Origin: Sphingobacterium sp. UBA5670
GTDB lineage: Bacteria; Bacteroidota; Bacteroidia; Sphingobacteriales; Sphingobacteriaceae
DNA length: 64,000 nt
Reading direction: 5' to 3'
Assembly: GCF_002420705.1 (NCBI RefSeq)
Contig: NZ_DIIM01000009.1
Location: 62,001 to 126,000 of the forward strand
In this document: piece after piece, positions 45,021 through 53,316 of the stretch
Layout of the letters: each line of letters opens with the position of its first letter
How positions within the stretch are numbered: position 1 is the stretch's first letter
Made by a program: the position numbers and the translations under genes
Notes under the pieces: generated by a model
Database searches by the model: none
What the model saw: the letters and a program-made list of their open reading frames with translations, nothing else
Told to the model about the DNA's origin: nothing

Positions 45021-46094
45021 CTATGCTATAACTAAAATTCGCCAAATTGCAGAAATGGCCATACAAAGAAAAGCCAGTGGTGTCAATACTTTCCAGCATA
45101 AACTCATCAGCTGGTCTGCACGTAACCGTGGTAATGTCCATCGAATCCACATTTGGATACCGACAATAAATAATGATTTGGCCAAGGTCCAAAATATTCC
45201 CCAAGCTAAGCCCGTGGTCCAATCAGCCAGCCTGATCGCGCCAATATTGGGCAACGGTGTGTTCCAGCCCCCCAAAAAGAGAACGACACCCAACATGGAG
45301 ACCAAAAACATCATGGCATACTCCGCCAAAAAGATAAAGGCAAATTGTATCCCCCCATATTCTGTATGGAAACCACCCACCAATTCAGATTCGGCTTCCG
45401 GAATATCAAAAGGAGCACGATTACACTCGGCGAGGGTTGCAATAAAGAATATAATGTAGGTAATAATCAAATGTGGGGCCTGAAAAATGTTCCAAGCGAA
45501 GAGACCGCCAATTTCATTGACCTCCCAAATGCCTAGGAACTTAATGCTTCCATTGGTTAAAATACCTTGACCAATGGCGATTTCATTCAAGTTTAGGGTT
45601 TGGGTAAGCATCACTACAGTAATCAGCGAAAGGCCTACCGGTATTTCATAGGATACCATTTGTGCTATGGCACGCATGGAACCCAATAAAGAATATTTGT
45701 TGTTAGATCCCCAGCCTGCCATTAAAATGCCTAAGGCGTCAATGGAGATGATGGCCATAATAAAGAATAAGCCCGTATGTGTATTCGCCGGAATAAAATC
45801 TTTCGCCCAGGGAATAACAGCAAAACCTGTAAATACAGCAACGAAGATAATGATAGGAGCAATCCTAAAGAGGATTTTATCGGCTGATGAGGGGGTGATT
45901 AATTCTTTTTGGAGCAGTTTAAGAATGTCGGCGATCGTTTGGAGACTGCCATACTTTCCTGTTTCCATTGGTCCTAGGCGATCTTGTACGAATCCGGCAA
46001 TCTTTCGTTCGGCGTATACTGCAAACAAGGTGAAGGCTGCTATAAAGGTGAAAATAGCAATGGGAACCAAGATATGTAGTATTGTATCTAACAA
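45021..46094 (-). CDS. nuoH: NADH-quinone oxidoreductase subunit H
   Basis: The 357-residue subunit has the quinone-site signatures AVYAERKIAGFVQDRLGP (about residues 26-43), SLLGSMRAIAQMVSYEIPVG, ECNRAPFDIPEAESELVGGF with HTEYGG and the C-terminal LRADQLMSLCWKVLTPLAF. The start is TTG: a stop lies two codons upstream and the first internal ATG (in LGPMETG) is far too late. It is first in the operon; no nuoG is upstream. The promoter-like element at 46137-46144 lies 43 bases upstream. Confidence 0.94.
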   Translation of the reverse strand: MLDTILHILVPIAIFTFIAAFTLFAVYAERKIAGFVQDRLGPMETGKYGSLQTIADILKLLQKELITPSSADKILFRIAPIIIFVAVFTGFAVIPWAKDFIPANTHTGLFFIMAIISIDALGILMAGWGSNNKYSLLGSMRAIAQMVSYEIPVGLSLITVVMLTQTLNLNEIAIGQGILTNGSIKFLGIWEVNEIGGLFAWNIFQAPHLIITYIIFFIATLAECNRAPFDIPEAESELVGGFHTEYGGIQFAFIFLAEYAMMFLVSMLGVVLFLGGWNTPLPNIGAIRLADWTTGLAWGIFWTLAKSLFIVGIQMWIRWTLPRLRADQLMSLCWKVLTPLAFLCMAISAIWRILVIA

Positions 46095-46136
46095 GTCTTA
46101 TTTATAATGATTTTTAATAAGCGACCAATGAATACG

Positions 46137-46144
46137 CAAACTTA
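46137..46144 (-). promoter_or_regulatory. candidate -7 element of the nuoH-N operon
   Basis: On the minus strand the sequence reads TAAGTTTG, an exact match to the Bacteroidota -7 consensus TAnnTTTG, 43 bases upstream of the nuoH start. No TTG is seen at the ideal -33 distance, so confidence is limited. It supports nuoH-N being its own transcription unit. Confidence 0.5.
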
Positions 46145-46293
46145 ACGAAAAACAGGGAATTTAGATAAGGAAAAATTAAAATATACTTAACAAGTAGATT
46201 ATCGTGACAATAACGTAACGCATAGCAAGGCTATATTGGTCGGATGGACAATTTTGGATCAATTGGAAGGAACAATATAAATGGTATGAAAAT

Positions 46294-46321
46294 AAAAAAG
46301 CACCCCGAAGGATGCTTTTTT
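46294..46321 (-). terminator. citrate synthase terminator
   Basis: AAAAAAGCA and TGCTTTTTT flank a GC-rich core (CCCCGAAGGA) forming a stem-loop. On the minus strand it ends in a T-run 20 bases after the gltA stop. It isolates gltA from nuoH downstream. Confidence 0.85.
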
Positions 46322-46342
46322 AGGATATAAATCAAAATCGGA

Positions 46343-47629
46343 TTAACGATTTGAAAATTCAACGTAGTCGCGTTCAGTGTGGCCAACGTATACTTGTCTT
46401 GGACGACCGATAGGCTCTTTGTTTTCACGCATTTCTTTCCATTGTGCAATCCATCCCGGTAGACGGCCTAAAGCAAATAATACGGTAAACATATCTGCTT
46501 TGAAACCTAACGCACGGTAGATGATACCTGAATAGAAATCAACATTTGGATAAAGTTTTCTGTCGATGAAGTATTGGTCATTCAATGCCGCTTCTTCTAA
46601 TTTCTTCGCGATATCCAATACAGGATCTTGAACACCTAATTTTTCCAAGATATCATCACATGCTTTTTTGATGATTTTAGCACGAGGGTCGAAGTTTTTG
46701 TAAACACGGTGACCGAATCCCATTAAACGGAAAGGGTCGTTTTTATCTTTTGCTTTAGCAAGATATTTTTCAGCATCACCACCATCATTTTTAATGGCCT
46801 CCAACATCTCGATTACGGCTTGGTTTGCACCACCATGTAATGGTCCCCATAATGCATTGATACCTGATGCAACAGATGCATAAAGGTTTGCATTGGATGA
46901 ACCAACGATACGAACAGTAGATGTCGAACAGTTTTGCTCATGATCAGCATGTAAAATCAACAATTTGTGCATGGCGTCAATGACAACAGGATCAAATGTT
47001 TTTTCATCATTCACTTCTCCAAACAGCATGTTTAGGAAGTTGTCAATATAGCCAAGATTATTTTTGGGATAAACAACAGGATGACCTAATGATTTCTTTT
47101 GAATCCAGGAAACGATTGTTGGCATTTTCGCCAAAAGGTTGATGATCGTTTGATCTTCTTCTTCGTCTGTTAAGTTTGGATTTAAAGATTCTGGATAAAA
47201 TGCCGACAATGCGCCTACTAAGCAAGAAAGCTGACCCATTGGGTGAGATTTGGAAGGGAATCCAGCGAAGAAATTTTTCATGTCTTCGTGGATCATCATT
47301 TGCTTCTTGATGTCAGCTCTGAATTTTTCCAATACTTCTTTTTTCGGAAGCTCCCCATAAATCAACAAATAAGCAACTTCTAGGAAAGTTGATTTTTCTG
47401 CTAACTGCTCAATTGGATATCCTCTATATCTCAATATGCCTTTTTCACCGTCAAGGAAAGTAATCGCACTTTTCGTTGCACCTGTATTTTTGTATCCTGG
47501 GTCTAACGTAATAAATCCGCTTAGATCTCTTAATTTGGAAATATCAACTGCTTTTTCATTTTCAGTACCGACAATGACCGGAAGGTCATACGAAGTGCCG
47601 TCTAAATTTATAGATGCTTTATCTGACAT
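46343..47629 (-). CDS. gltA: citrate synthase (type II)
   Basis: The 428-residue enzyme condenses acetyl-CoA and oxaloacetate in the TCA cycle. It has the hexameric (type II) N-terminus with a small beta domain (SINLDGTSYDLPVIVGTENE, then TLDPGYKNTGATKSAITFLD). The catalytic blocks are GPLHGGANQAVIEML (about residues 258-272), MGFGHRVYKNFDPRAKII (about 299-316) and the aspartate in NVDFYSGIIYRALG. The C-terminus ends GRPRQVYVGHTERDYVEFSNR-like, as expected for the family. It is monocistronic, with a promoter-like element upstream and a terminator behind. Confidence 0.97.
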   Translation of the reverse strand: MSDKASINLDGTSYDLPVIVGTENEKAVDISKLRDLSGFITLDPGYKNTGATKSAITFLDGEKGILRYRGYPIEQLAEKSTFLEVAYLLIYGELPKKEVLEKFRADIKKQMMIHEDMKNFFAGFPSKSHPMGQLSCLVGALSAFYPESLNPNLTDEEEDQTIINLLAKMPTIVSWIQKKSLGHPVVYPKNNLGYIDNFLNMLFGEVNDEKTFDPVVIDAMHKLLILHADHEQNCSTSTVRIVGSSNANLYASVASGINALWGPLHGGANQAVIEMLEAIKNDGGDAEKYLAKAKDKNDPFRLMGFGHRVYKNFDPRAKIIKKACDDILEKLGVQDPVLDIAKKLEEAALNDQYFIDRKLYPNVDFYSGIIYRALGFKADMFTVLFALGRLPGWIAQWKEMRENKEPIGRPRQVYVGHTERDYVEFSNR

Positions 47630-47671
47630 GTTTATATATTATCTTATATCTGATTTGTTATGCTAATCTCA

Positions 47672-47679
47672 CAAATTTA
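47672..47679 (-). promoter_or_regulatory. candidate -7 element of gltA
   Basis: The minus strand reads TAAATTTG, an exact TAnnTTTG match 42 bases upstream of the citrate synthase ATG. The expected -33 TTG is not clear, so this is a one-box prediction. Confidence 0.5.
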
Positions 47680-47819
47680 ACTATTTGATATTTAAAATTG
47701 AAAGTTCTTTTGGAATTAAAATGACATGATTGCGTCATTTTGGATAATATTCACTAATTATTTACTTAAATAAGCAAATAATTTATTCAAATTTAACATT
47801 ATCTTATTCTGCAAAAATA

Positions 47820-48065
47820 TCAATCGATTTTTCTTTGTGCAACCTTTCCTTTGTCTTCATAGTTGCCCTGTTTACCTGATCCGAAAAAGGGTATGATGAC
47901 AAAACAAACCAGAATAATGGAAGTCAGTGTCAGAATTCCTGTAGTCCACAATATTTTGCTGAAATTTTCTGCATCTAATAGCTGAATGCCCCAGAGCCCC
48001 AAAAGGAAATAGGTGGCCACGAAAAGTATCACCAGTGTGAATAATATGCCGAATATGTATTTCAT
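47820..48065 (-). CDS. small two-helix membrane protein
   Basis: The 81-residue protein has two membrane segments (about residues 3-25 and 39-62, YIFGILFTLVILFVATYFLL and ILWTTGILTLTSIILVCFVI) and a charged tail (GSGKQGNYEDKGKVAQRKID). The family is not recognised. It lies 81 bases downstream of the SPFH gene on the same strand and is probably the last gene of that operon, perhaps a membrane partner of the SPFH protein. The ATG at 48065 begins directly at the first helix. Confidence 0.75.
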   Translation of the reverse strand: MKYIFGILFTLVILFVATYFLLGLWGIQLLDAENFSKILWTTGILTLTSIILVCFVIIPFFGSGKQGNYEDKGKVAQRKID

Positions 48066-48146
48066 ACCTGAATTAATTTATTTGTTATGAATTGATTCAC
48101 CTCGGTATAATGGAGCTGAACCGTCCGATGAATCTCCCGTAAAGCA

Positions 48147-49154
48147 CTAGATTTTGTTGAGAATCTGTTTTTTTAATGTGTCGAATTCTTCTTGGGTAAT
48201 GATATTTTCGCGAAGCAACAGCTGCAGCTTTTGGAGTTTTTCGACAAAGTCGCCCTCTTGCTGAATATGATCTTTGATCTCCTCTTTTTGAAGGTCAAAT
48301 TGCTTTCCGAGTTCCATACCGACTCCCAGTTGTGCACCTACACCAGCGATCCCCCCTTCATTTTTAGCTGCATCGCGTAACGCCCGTAATTTTTCTAATT
48401 CAACATAGCTTAAGCCTGCCTGTTGTGCTGCTTGTGTCTGTGTGCTTAAATCGGCGATTTCTCCAATTCTTCGCTGTGTATTGCTATCAAATTGAGTCCC
48501 TAAAATTTTGAAATCCGTAATGTCGAGCCCAAGGTCTTTAAAGTCTTGTTCAACTGCAGTCTTGATGTCGCTGGATAAAAGCCCCAGTTGGCTGTCAATC
48601 TCATTATAGCCTAATTTCTTTTGTGCAATCTGTGCAATAACCTGTTGGGGAATCCGATTGTTAAGGATGTCCTGAATGACAGCTGTACTGACTGTATTTT
48701 GATTGGCCACAATGTTTTTATAGAAATGTACCGGTTCTTTGATCAGGTAAGAGAATGTCCCATTCAAACCGATTTCTATGGGTAAGTTATAGTGCGGGTC
48801 GATGTATTTAATCGGAGATCCTGTACCCCAGGATTGATTGACGATAGCGGCTGTGCGAAAGAAATAAATATAAAGTTTATGTTCAGATTCAAAATTTTGC
48901 CGCAAACGCGCTAAAGTGGTAAAAAAGGGATGGTTATCCGTTTTTAGGTTGTACGTACCGGCCTCAGTTAGGAGGTTTTCACCTTTTCCTTCGTAGACAA
49001 GGATGCAACCCTGGCCCGGAGCGAGGATCAGCTTGCTGGAATTTTTGATCTCATTCCTCTCAGATGGAAATTTATACCACAATAATCGAGGATCCTGGTT
49101 TTTCCACTCAATGACCTCAGAAAGCTGGTTGTTAAAAAGATTAAATAGTCCCAT
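48147..49154 (-). CDS. SPFH/Band-7 protein with C-terminal SHOCT domain (YdjI-like)
   Basis: The 335-residue protein lacks a membrane helix. It has the start of YdjI-type SPFH proteins (SEVIEWKNQDPRLLWYKFPS), an SPFH core (about residues 35-240, LILAPGQGCILVYEGKGENL, GLDITDFKILGTQFDSNTQR) and a C-terminal SHOCT helix pair (KLQKLQLLLRENIITQEEFD, about 305-330). YdjI of Bacillus works with YdjG/YdjH and PspA in membrane stress. Here the gene lies 5 bases after the zinc-ribbon protein gene. A role as a membrane-domain scaffold is inferred from family. Confidence 0.87.
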   Translation of the reverse strand: MGLFNLFNNQLSEVIEWKNQDPRLLWYKFPSERNEIKNSSKLILAPGQGCILVYEGKGENLLTEAGTYNLKTDNHPFFTTLARLRQNFESEHKLYIYFFRTAAIVNQSWGTGSPIKYIDPHYNLPIEIGLNGTFSYLIKEPVHFYKNIVANQNTVSTAVIQDILNNRIPQQVIAQIAQKKLGYNEIDSQLGLLSSDIKTAVEQDFKDLGLDITDFKILGTQFDSNTQRRIGEIADLSTQTQAAQQAGLSYVELEKLRALRDAAKNEGGIAGVGAQLGVGMELGKQFDLQKEEIKDHIQQEGDFVEKLQKLQLLLRENIITQEEFDTLKKQILNKI

Positions 49155-49159
49155 AGTGT

Positions 49160-50530
49160 TTAATTTATTGTGTCGAATTTGGGGTTATACCCTTCAAACT
49201 TGTTGATTTGTTTGCCATTATTATCAAAATAATAATAGTTGCTCCCGTCCTTTACGATAAAACCATCCTTTAACAGGCACCCATTTCCATAAATAGACTT
49301 CAGGTCTGTCGTGATCGTTTTTTGTATGGCACCTGTTGTTATATCCAGCAGCTGTATCTGTAAGGGATCGTCTTCCGCAGGTGTCGGTTTATACGCAATG
49401 AGGAGCGTTTTGTCGTTTTGTGCGACCACCACGGGCTGAAAATAGAGCCTTCCCGGTGTAAAGTCTTTGAAACTGATCAGACGGGCTCCTTTAAATTGCC
49501 ATGGATTGATCAGCACCTTTTTGTAGGGGTCACGGTCAGTAAAAATACCTGATCCGCCATAATCCTTATCCCATGAAAAGCGGGGGCTATCTTTGGGAAA
49601 TCCATATTGGTATTGGTAACTGTACTGGATTAACTGAATTTTTTCCTCTGGATAGTAACTGGATTTACTTGAAAAGGTAAATTCCGTTTTTGTCGTTGGA
49701 TTGGGCAGTTTTTTCCTTCTTTCGTCATATAACTGCTTATCGGGAATAGATTTGTTGATTAAAGGATAGTAAGCTATATTTTGTCCTTCATTGTTGACAA
49801 TTTGATAGGCAGAACCATAGTCTTCGTATTTAAATTCAACTTTGGCGATCCCCGTGCTTAAAGACGGGGCATCTTTTACATAGTTCTCCAGTACACTTTT
49901 ATAACTGAGTGTATTTCTGTCCAGCTGATAAATATATTTGGATTTGACGATAATATAAAGATTCTGATCTTCAAATACCTGAAGTTTAACATCGCTGCTC
50001 GACAGTTCAACAGGAGTTTCCATCAAAGTCTTTACCCATTCTTTTTTACCGGTTTTGGGATCGAAAAGTCCGATATAAACTTTATTGTCCTTGCCTTCGT
50101 CCATTCGATTCCTGAACGTGCCGACGTTGCCGACGACGACAATATGAGGGATATTATCTTTGTCCAGAAATAGCATATTGCTGGCATAATTCCACTCCAA
50201 TGGTTCGGCTTCTTCTTTTTTTTCTGTTGTGTTGGAGGAGCTGTAAGTTGAATAATTGGGCTCTGGCTTTTTAGAGAAAATAGCGCTCAAACCACCAATG
50301 ATGAACATAAGTGCAACAAAGCCTACTATCGCAAATAATACGATTCGAATGGCTTTATATTGATCTTGGTTGTTGCGTGGATAGTTGTAGTTATGATTGA
50401 TATTGATGTCGTCGCTATCTAAAAAAAATTCTGTTCCACAGCTATCACATTTGTAATAATCAGGGCGTAGCGTGGTGATTTTTATACTGCCACAATGCGG
50501 ACATTTGATCGCTTTGATATTTTTAGCCAT
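49160..50530 (-). CDS. zinc-ribbon / transmembrane / extracytoplasmic beta-rich protein
   Basis: The 456-residue protein has an N-terminal zinc ribbon (IKCPHCGSIKITTLRPDYYK then CDSCGTEFF, four cysteines, about residues 8-35), a membrane helix (VLFAIVGFVALMFIIGGLSA, about 68-88), a low-complexity Ser/Thr/Glu linker, and a 350-residue beta-rich domain with repeats such as MLFLDKDNIPHIVVVGNVGT, KVYIGLFDPKTGKKEW, NLYIIVKSKYIYQLDRNTL and LLIAYKPTPAEDDPLQIQLL, which look like PQQ/WD-type propeller blades. By the positive-inside pattern the ribbon is cytoplasmic and the propeller outside. The combination is unusual; the ligand and role are unknown. Confidence 0.8.
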   Translation of the reverse strand: MAKNIKAIKCPHCGSIKITTLRPDYYKCDSCGTEFFLDSDDININHNYNYPRNNQDQYKAIRIVLFAIVGFVALMFIIGGLSAIFSKKPEPNYSTYSSSNTTEKKEEAEPLEWNYASNMLFLDKDNIPHIVVVGNVGTFRNRMDEGKDNKVYIGLFDPKTGKKEWVKTLMETPVELSSSDVKLQVFEDQNLYIIVKSKYIYQLDRNTLSYKSVLENYVKDAPSLSTGIAKVEFKYEDYGSAYQIVNNEGQNIAYYPLINKSIPDKQLYDERRKKLPNPTTKTEFTFSSKSSYYPEEKIQLIQYSYQYQYGFPKDSPRFSWDKDYGGSGIFTDRDPYKKVLINPWQFKGARLISFKDFTPGRLYFQPVVVAQNDKTLLIAYKPTPAEDDPLQIQLLDITTGAIQKTITTDLKSIYGNGCLLKDGFIVKDGSNYYYFDNNGKQINKFEGYNPKFDTIN

Positions 50531-50807
50531 TTATCTTTCTTGTATTTATTTTTAACCATCTTTCTAAGGCATGTTGTCCAATCGAATGTTGTCAATTTTA
50601 TACACCGAAAATGTTTGCCTTATTAATTGGTGAAACAATTTATGAATGAATTTAGAATTAAAATAATCGTATAACAAATTTTTTGCCAGCTAACTTATAT
50701 TCGTCGAATTTGAATTTAAATACGCAGTAAATGAGCTATTTCTTTTTTGCCAGCTTGAGGATGATTCTATTTTGATAAGATTCTACAGGTAAAGAAAAAA
50801 TATTTTT

Positions 50808-50835
50808 TTGTATTTACGAATTATTCGTAGATTAG
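50808..50835 (+). promoter_or_regulatory. blaI promoter with embedded palindromic operator
   Basis: A perfect inverted repeat TACGAAT-T-ATTCGTA (50815-50829) lies between a TTG (-33, 50808-50810) and TAGATTAG (-7-like, 50828-50835; one mismatch to TAnnTTTG), spacing 17. It starts 50 bases upstream of the BlaI-type repressor gene. A repressor dimer bound there would block polymerase, so autoregulation is likely. The whole divergent gap 50531-50864 (334 bases) otherwise shows no gene. Confidence 0.75.
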
Positions 50836-50864
50836 TGTTAGATTAGAAAAAGGAAGATAAAGAT

Positions 50865-51227
50865 ATGGAAAAATTAACAGCACAAGAAGAGCAGGCAATG
50901 CAATCTATTTGGAGTCTCAACGGAGGTTTTATAAAGGAAATCTTGGACAATATAAAAGGCGAAAAGATGCCTTATACCACCTTAGCATCGACGGTGAAGA
51001 ATTTAGAACGAAAGGATTTTGTGAAGGCAGTGCGTTATGCCAATGCCAAGCGCTATGAACCGATGGTGAGTGAGGAGGACTATAAAGCCAAATTTATGAA
51101 TTCTTTTGTCGGTGATTATTTTAAAAATTCCTATAAGGAAATGGTTTCGTTTTTTGTACAAGAGGAAAAATTAACAGCCGATGAATTAAAGGAAATTATG
51201 GACATGATTAAGCACAATAAATCTTAG
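50865..51227 (+). CDS. BlaI/MecI/CopY-family repressor
   Basis: The 120-residue winged-helix regulator has the family start KLTAQEEQAMQSIWSLNGGF, with GEKMPYTTLASTVKNLERKD (recognition helix) and FVKAVRYANAKRYEPMVSEE (wing), then a C-terminal dimerisation helix (about residues 75-115). The gene is followed after 4 bases by an M56-family membrane peptidase, the arrangement of BlaI-BlaR1 in beta-lactamase control. The palindrome at 50815-50829 is its probable operator. No beta-lactamase is nearby, so the regulated genes and inducer are unknown. Confidence 0.93.
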   Translation: MEKLTAQEEQAMQSIWSLNGGFIKEILDNIKGEKMPYTTLASTVKNLERKDFVKAVRYANAKRYEPMVSEEDYKAKFMNSFVGDYFKNSYKEMVSFFVQEEKLTADELKEIMDMIKHNKS

Positions 51228-51231
51228 CCGT

Positions 51232-53004
51232 ATGGAAAGTCTACTGACCTATATTATACAAGTTAACCTATTGTTGGGTATTATCTATTTGGGATATATC
51301 GGACTATTGAAAGGTTTGACCTTCTATTCGTTAAATAGAGTCTACTTTTTAGCGGGGGGAATGTTTGCTTTTGTATATCCATTTATGGATTTAAAGTCTT
51401 TGTTTGTACAGCGTGGGCTGGATATGGGAGTAATAGGCGAACAGATTTCGTTTTATATGACAGAGCCGGAGGTTCAACAGCAGCTGACCTTGGGAAGGTT
51501 GGTAGAAGTTGTGTTTATGGTCGGTGCCGTTTTATTGTTATTAAAATTTGTATTTCAATTAATGAGTTTATTGCGGATTCATCTGAATTCGACGTCCGAT
51601 CAGTGGCGGACCTACTTATTCAGGAATGTGCTCATTCCTATTGTTCCATTTTCGTTTTTGAATAAAATCTATGTTAATAAGGAGCAGCATCTGGATGCTG
51701 AACTGAAAGATATTTTTAAGCATGAGGATATTCATGTGAAAGGCCTTCACAGTTTGGATATTTTATTGTTTGAAATGATATTGGTGTGTTGTTGGTACAA
51801 TCCTTTCGTCTGGCTCATGCGCAGGGCCATTCGCCAAAATTTGGAGTTCCTGACTGATCAACAGGTGCTCGATAAAGGAATTGACAAGCAGACGTACCAA
51901 TACAGCCTATTGAATGTGTCCAAAAAGGGCACTTCAGTAGGGTTGAGCAATCAATTTAATTTTAAACTTTTAAAACGTCGCATTATGATGATGAACAAGA
52001 AGCGATCATCGAAAATAGAACTGAGTAAGTATGCTTTTCTTTTACCTGTATTTTTATTGACGGGAGCAGCATTTACGGTTAGTAAAGCTGAAGGCGGTAT
52101 AGTGAACGTGGTTGAGAAGGCAAATGAGACCGCTGTTATCGACTTGAACAGAGATTTACAGGTTGATGTTTCCTTGCCAGCAAAGATGGTCAGTAAGGTA
52201 AATAAGCCTTTGGTGGAATTGAATACCATAGAATTAAAAAAAGATACTGTAAAGTCCAAGAGTGGAGCAGATACTATTCATTTTCGGACAAGTATGAAAT
52301 TCGAAAAGGAGCCTCTCTATATTGTAGAAGGGAAGGAGGTTAATCCAACTATTATGGCTGCTATCCCGGGATCGGAAATCCAGTCGATCGATGTGATTAA
52401 AGATAATGGAAAGGCAATATATGGCGAAAAAGGAAAGAATGGAGTTATTCTTGTTACGTTGAAGAAAAAAGATTCACCTGCGATCACCAATCAGACACTT
52501 ACCTTTACCTATGATAAAAAAGAAGATGTCGGTAACGCTGTCAAGACGGTGGCGAAAGGGGAGCCTTCGGAAGTTGTCGTGATGGGGTATAAAAAAGAAG
52601 ATGTGAATGCACCGGAGCTCAAGGGAAAGGTACAAGGAGTTGCAGTTAACGGAAATTCGAAGCAGGTTACTACAATTCGCGAACCAGTAAGAGTAAGGCT
52701 TGGTGCAGTTCCCGGAGCTAAGAACCCTTTGTTTGTTGTTGACGGAGACATGAAGGAGAGTAGTGCTATCAATAAGATTGATCCGAATACGATTCAAAGT
52801 GTATCTGTTTTGAAAAATCAGCCTGCAACGTCGTTATATGGTGATAGGGGGAAAGATGGTGTTATCATTATTACCACCAAGGCATATGCAAAAGAACATC
52901 CTGAAGCAGTGTCTTCTGATGTAGAGGATCGTCTGTCTGGAAAAGTGAAAAAAGTAATTAAGACCGAGTTGGAGAAAGAAAAAGGTGAAGCGGTTAAGAA
53001 GTAG
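51232..53004 (+). CDS. M56 (BlaR1-like) membrane metallopeptidase with two TonB-plug-like repeats
   Basis: The 590-residue protein begins with membrane helices (about residues 1-25, 38-50, 85-108) and has a zinc site HEDIH (164-168, HExxH) followed by ILLFEMILVCCWYNPFVWLM and a conserved LEFLTDQQVL, all M56 features. A further helix lies near 260-275. The C-terminal half is exported and lacks the penicillin-binding domain of BlaR1. It holds two repeats of the kind found at the end of TonB-receptor plug domains: EIQSIDVIKDNGKAIYGEKG (about 383-402) and TIQSVSVLKNQPATSLYGDR (about 520-539), each ending GVI(L/I)(V/I)T. It would cleave the BlaI-type repressor on sensing a signal. Confidence 0.9.
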   Translation: MESLLTYIIQVNLLLGIIYLGYIGLLKGLTFYSLNRVYFLAGGMFAFVYPFMDLKSLFVQRGLDMGVIGEQISFYMTEPEVQQQLTLGRLVEVVFMVGAVLLLLKFVFQLMSLLRIHLNSTSDQWRTYLFRNVLIPIVPFSFLNKIYVNKEQHLDAELKDIFKHEDIHVKGLHSLDILLFEMILVCCWYNPFVWLMRRAIRQNLEFLTDQQVLDKGIDKQTYQYSLLNVSKKGTSVGLSNQFNFKLLKRRIMMMNKKRSSKIELSKYAFLLPVFLLTGAAFTVSKAEGGIVNVVEKANETAVIDLNRDLQVDVSLPAKMVSKVNKPLVELNTIELKKDTVKSKSGADTIHFRTSMKFEKEPLYIVEGKEVNPTIMAAIPGSEIQSIDVIKDNGKAIYGEKGKNGVILVTLKKKDSPAITNQTLTFTYDKKEDVGNAVKTVAKGEPSEVVVMGYKKEDVNAPELKGKVQGVAVNGNSKQVTTIREPVRVRLGAVPGAKNPLFVVDGDMKESSAINKIDPNTIQSVSVLKNQPATSLYGDRGKDGVIIITTKAYAKEHPEAVSSDVEDRLSGKVKKVIKTELEKEKGEAVKK

Positions 53005-53047
53005 ACAAGGTCGATACAATAAATGCACAAGAGTTATACAAGGAAAT

Positions 53048-53067
53048 GCCGATTTATTCGGCTTTTT
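53048..53067 (+). terminator. weak terminator after the M56 gene
   Basis: GCCGA and TCGGC make a 5-bp stem with a 5-base loop, followed by five T residues. It lies 44 bases after the M56 stop and before the toxin-antitoxin promoter element. The stem is short, so termination may be partial. Confidence 0.5.
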
Positions 53068-53088
53068 CTGTTTATGGAGTTGTTTTAT

Positions 53089-53096
53089 TAACTTTG
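53089..53096 (+). promoter_or_regulatory. candidate -7 element of the toxin-antitoxin operon
   Basis: TAACTTTG matches TAnnTTTG exactly and lies 17 bases upstream of the antitoxin ATG. The -33 box is weak (no TTG at the preferred spacing). A separate promoter for the toxin-antitoxin pair is plausible. Confidence 0.5.
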
Positions 53097-53112
53097 TAAA
53101 AACGAAAGGGTT

Positions 53113-53316
53113 ATGACAACATTATCATTTCAAATAGATTCTTCCGAAGTAGAAAAAATTAAAGCGGTATTAAAGGCACTCGGTGGGACAAAAATAAAAA
53201 TTGAGTCTGAAGATAGATCGTCGAAATTAAATGACCGCGTGAAAGAAGCTAGAGCTGAGAAAGAAAGAGGTGAATTAGTCCAATTGGATAGCAAGAATAT
53301 ATGGGAAAGTATTTAA
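53113..53316 (+). CDS. antitoxin of a Txe/YoeB-type module
   Basis: The 67-residue protein has a short N-terminal strand-helix (LSFQIDSSEVEKIKAVLKAL) and a charged C-terminus (EARAEKERGELVQLDSKNIW) that would wrap the toxin. It lies 5' of, and overlaps by 16 bases, a Txe/YoeB-like toxin gene, the classic antitoxin-first order. The sequence is not a clear YefM; antitoxins of this size are common in Bacteroidota. It would neutralise the toxin and may repress the operon. Confidence 0.82.
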   Translation: MTTLSFQIDSSEVEKIKAVLKALGGTKIKIESEDRSSKLNDRVKEARAEKERGELVQLDSKNIWESI

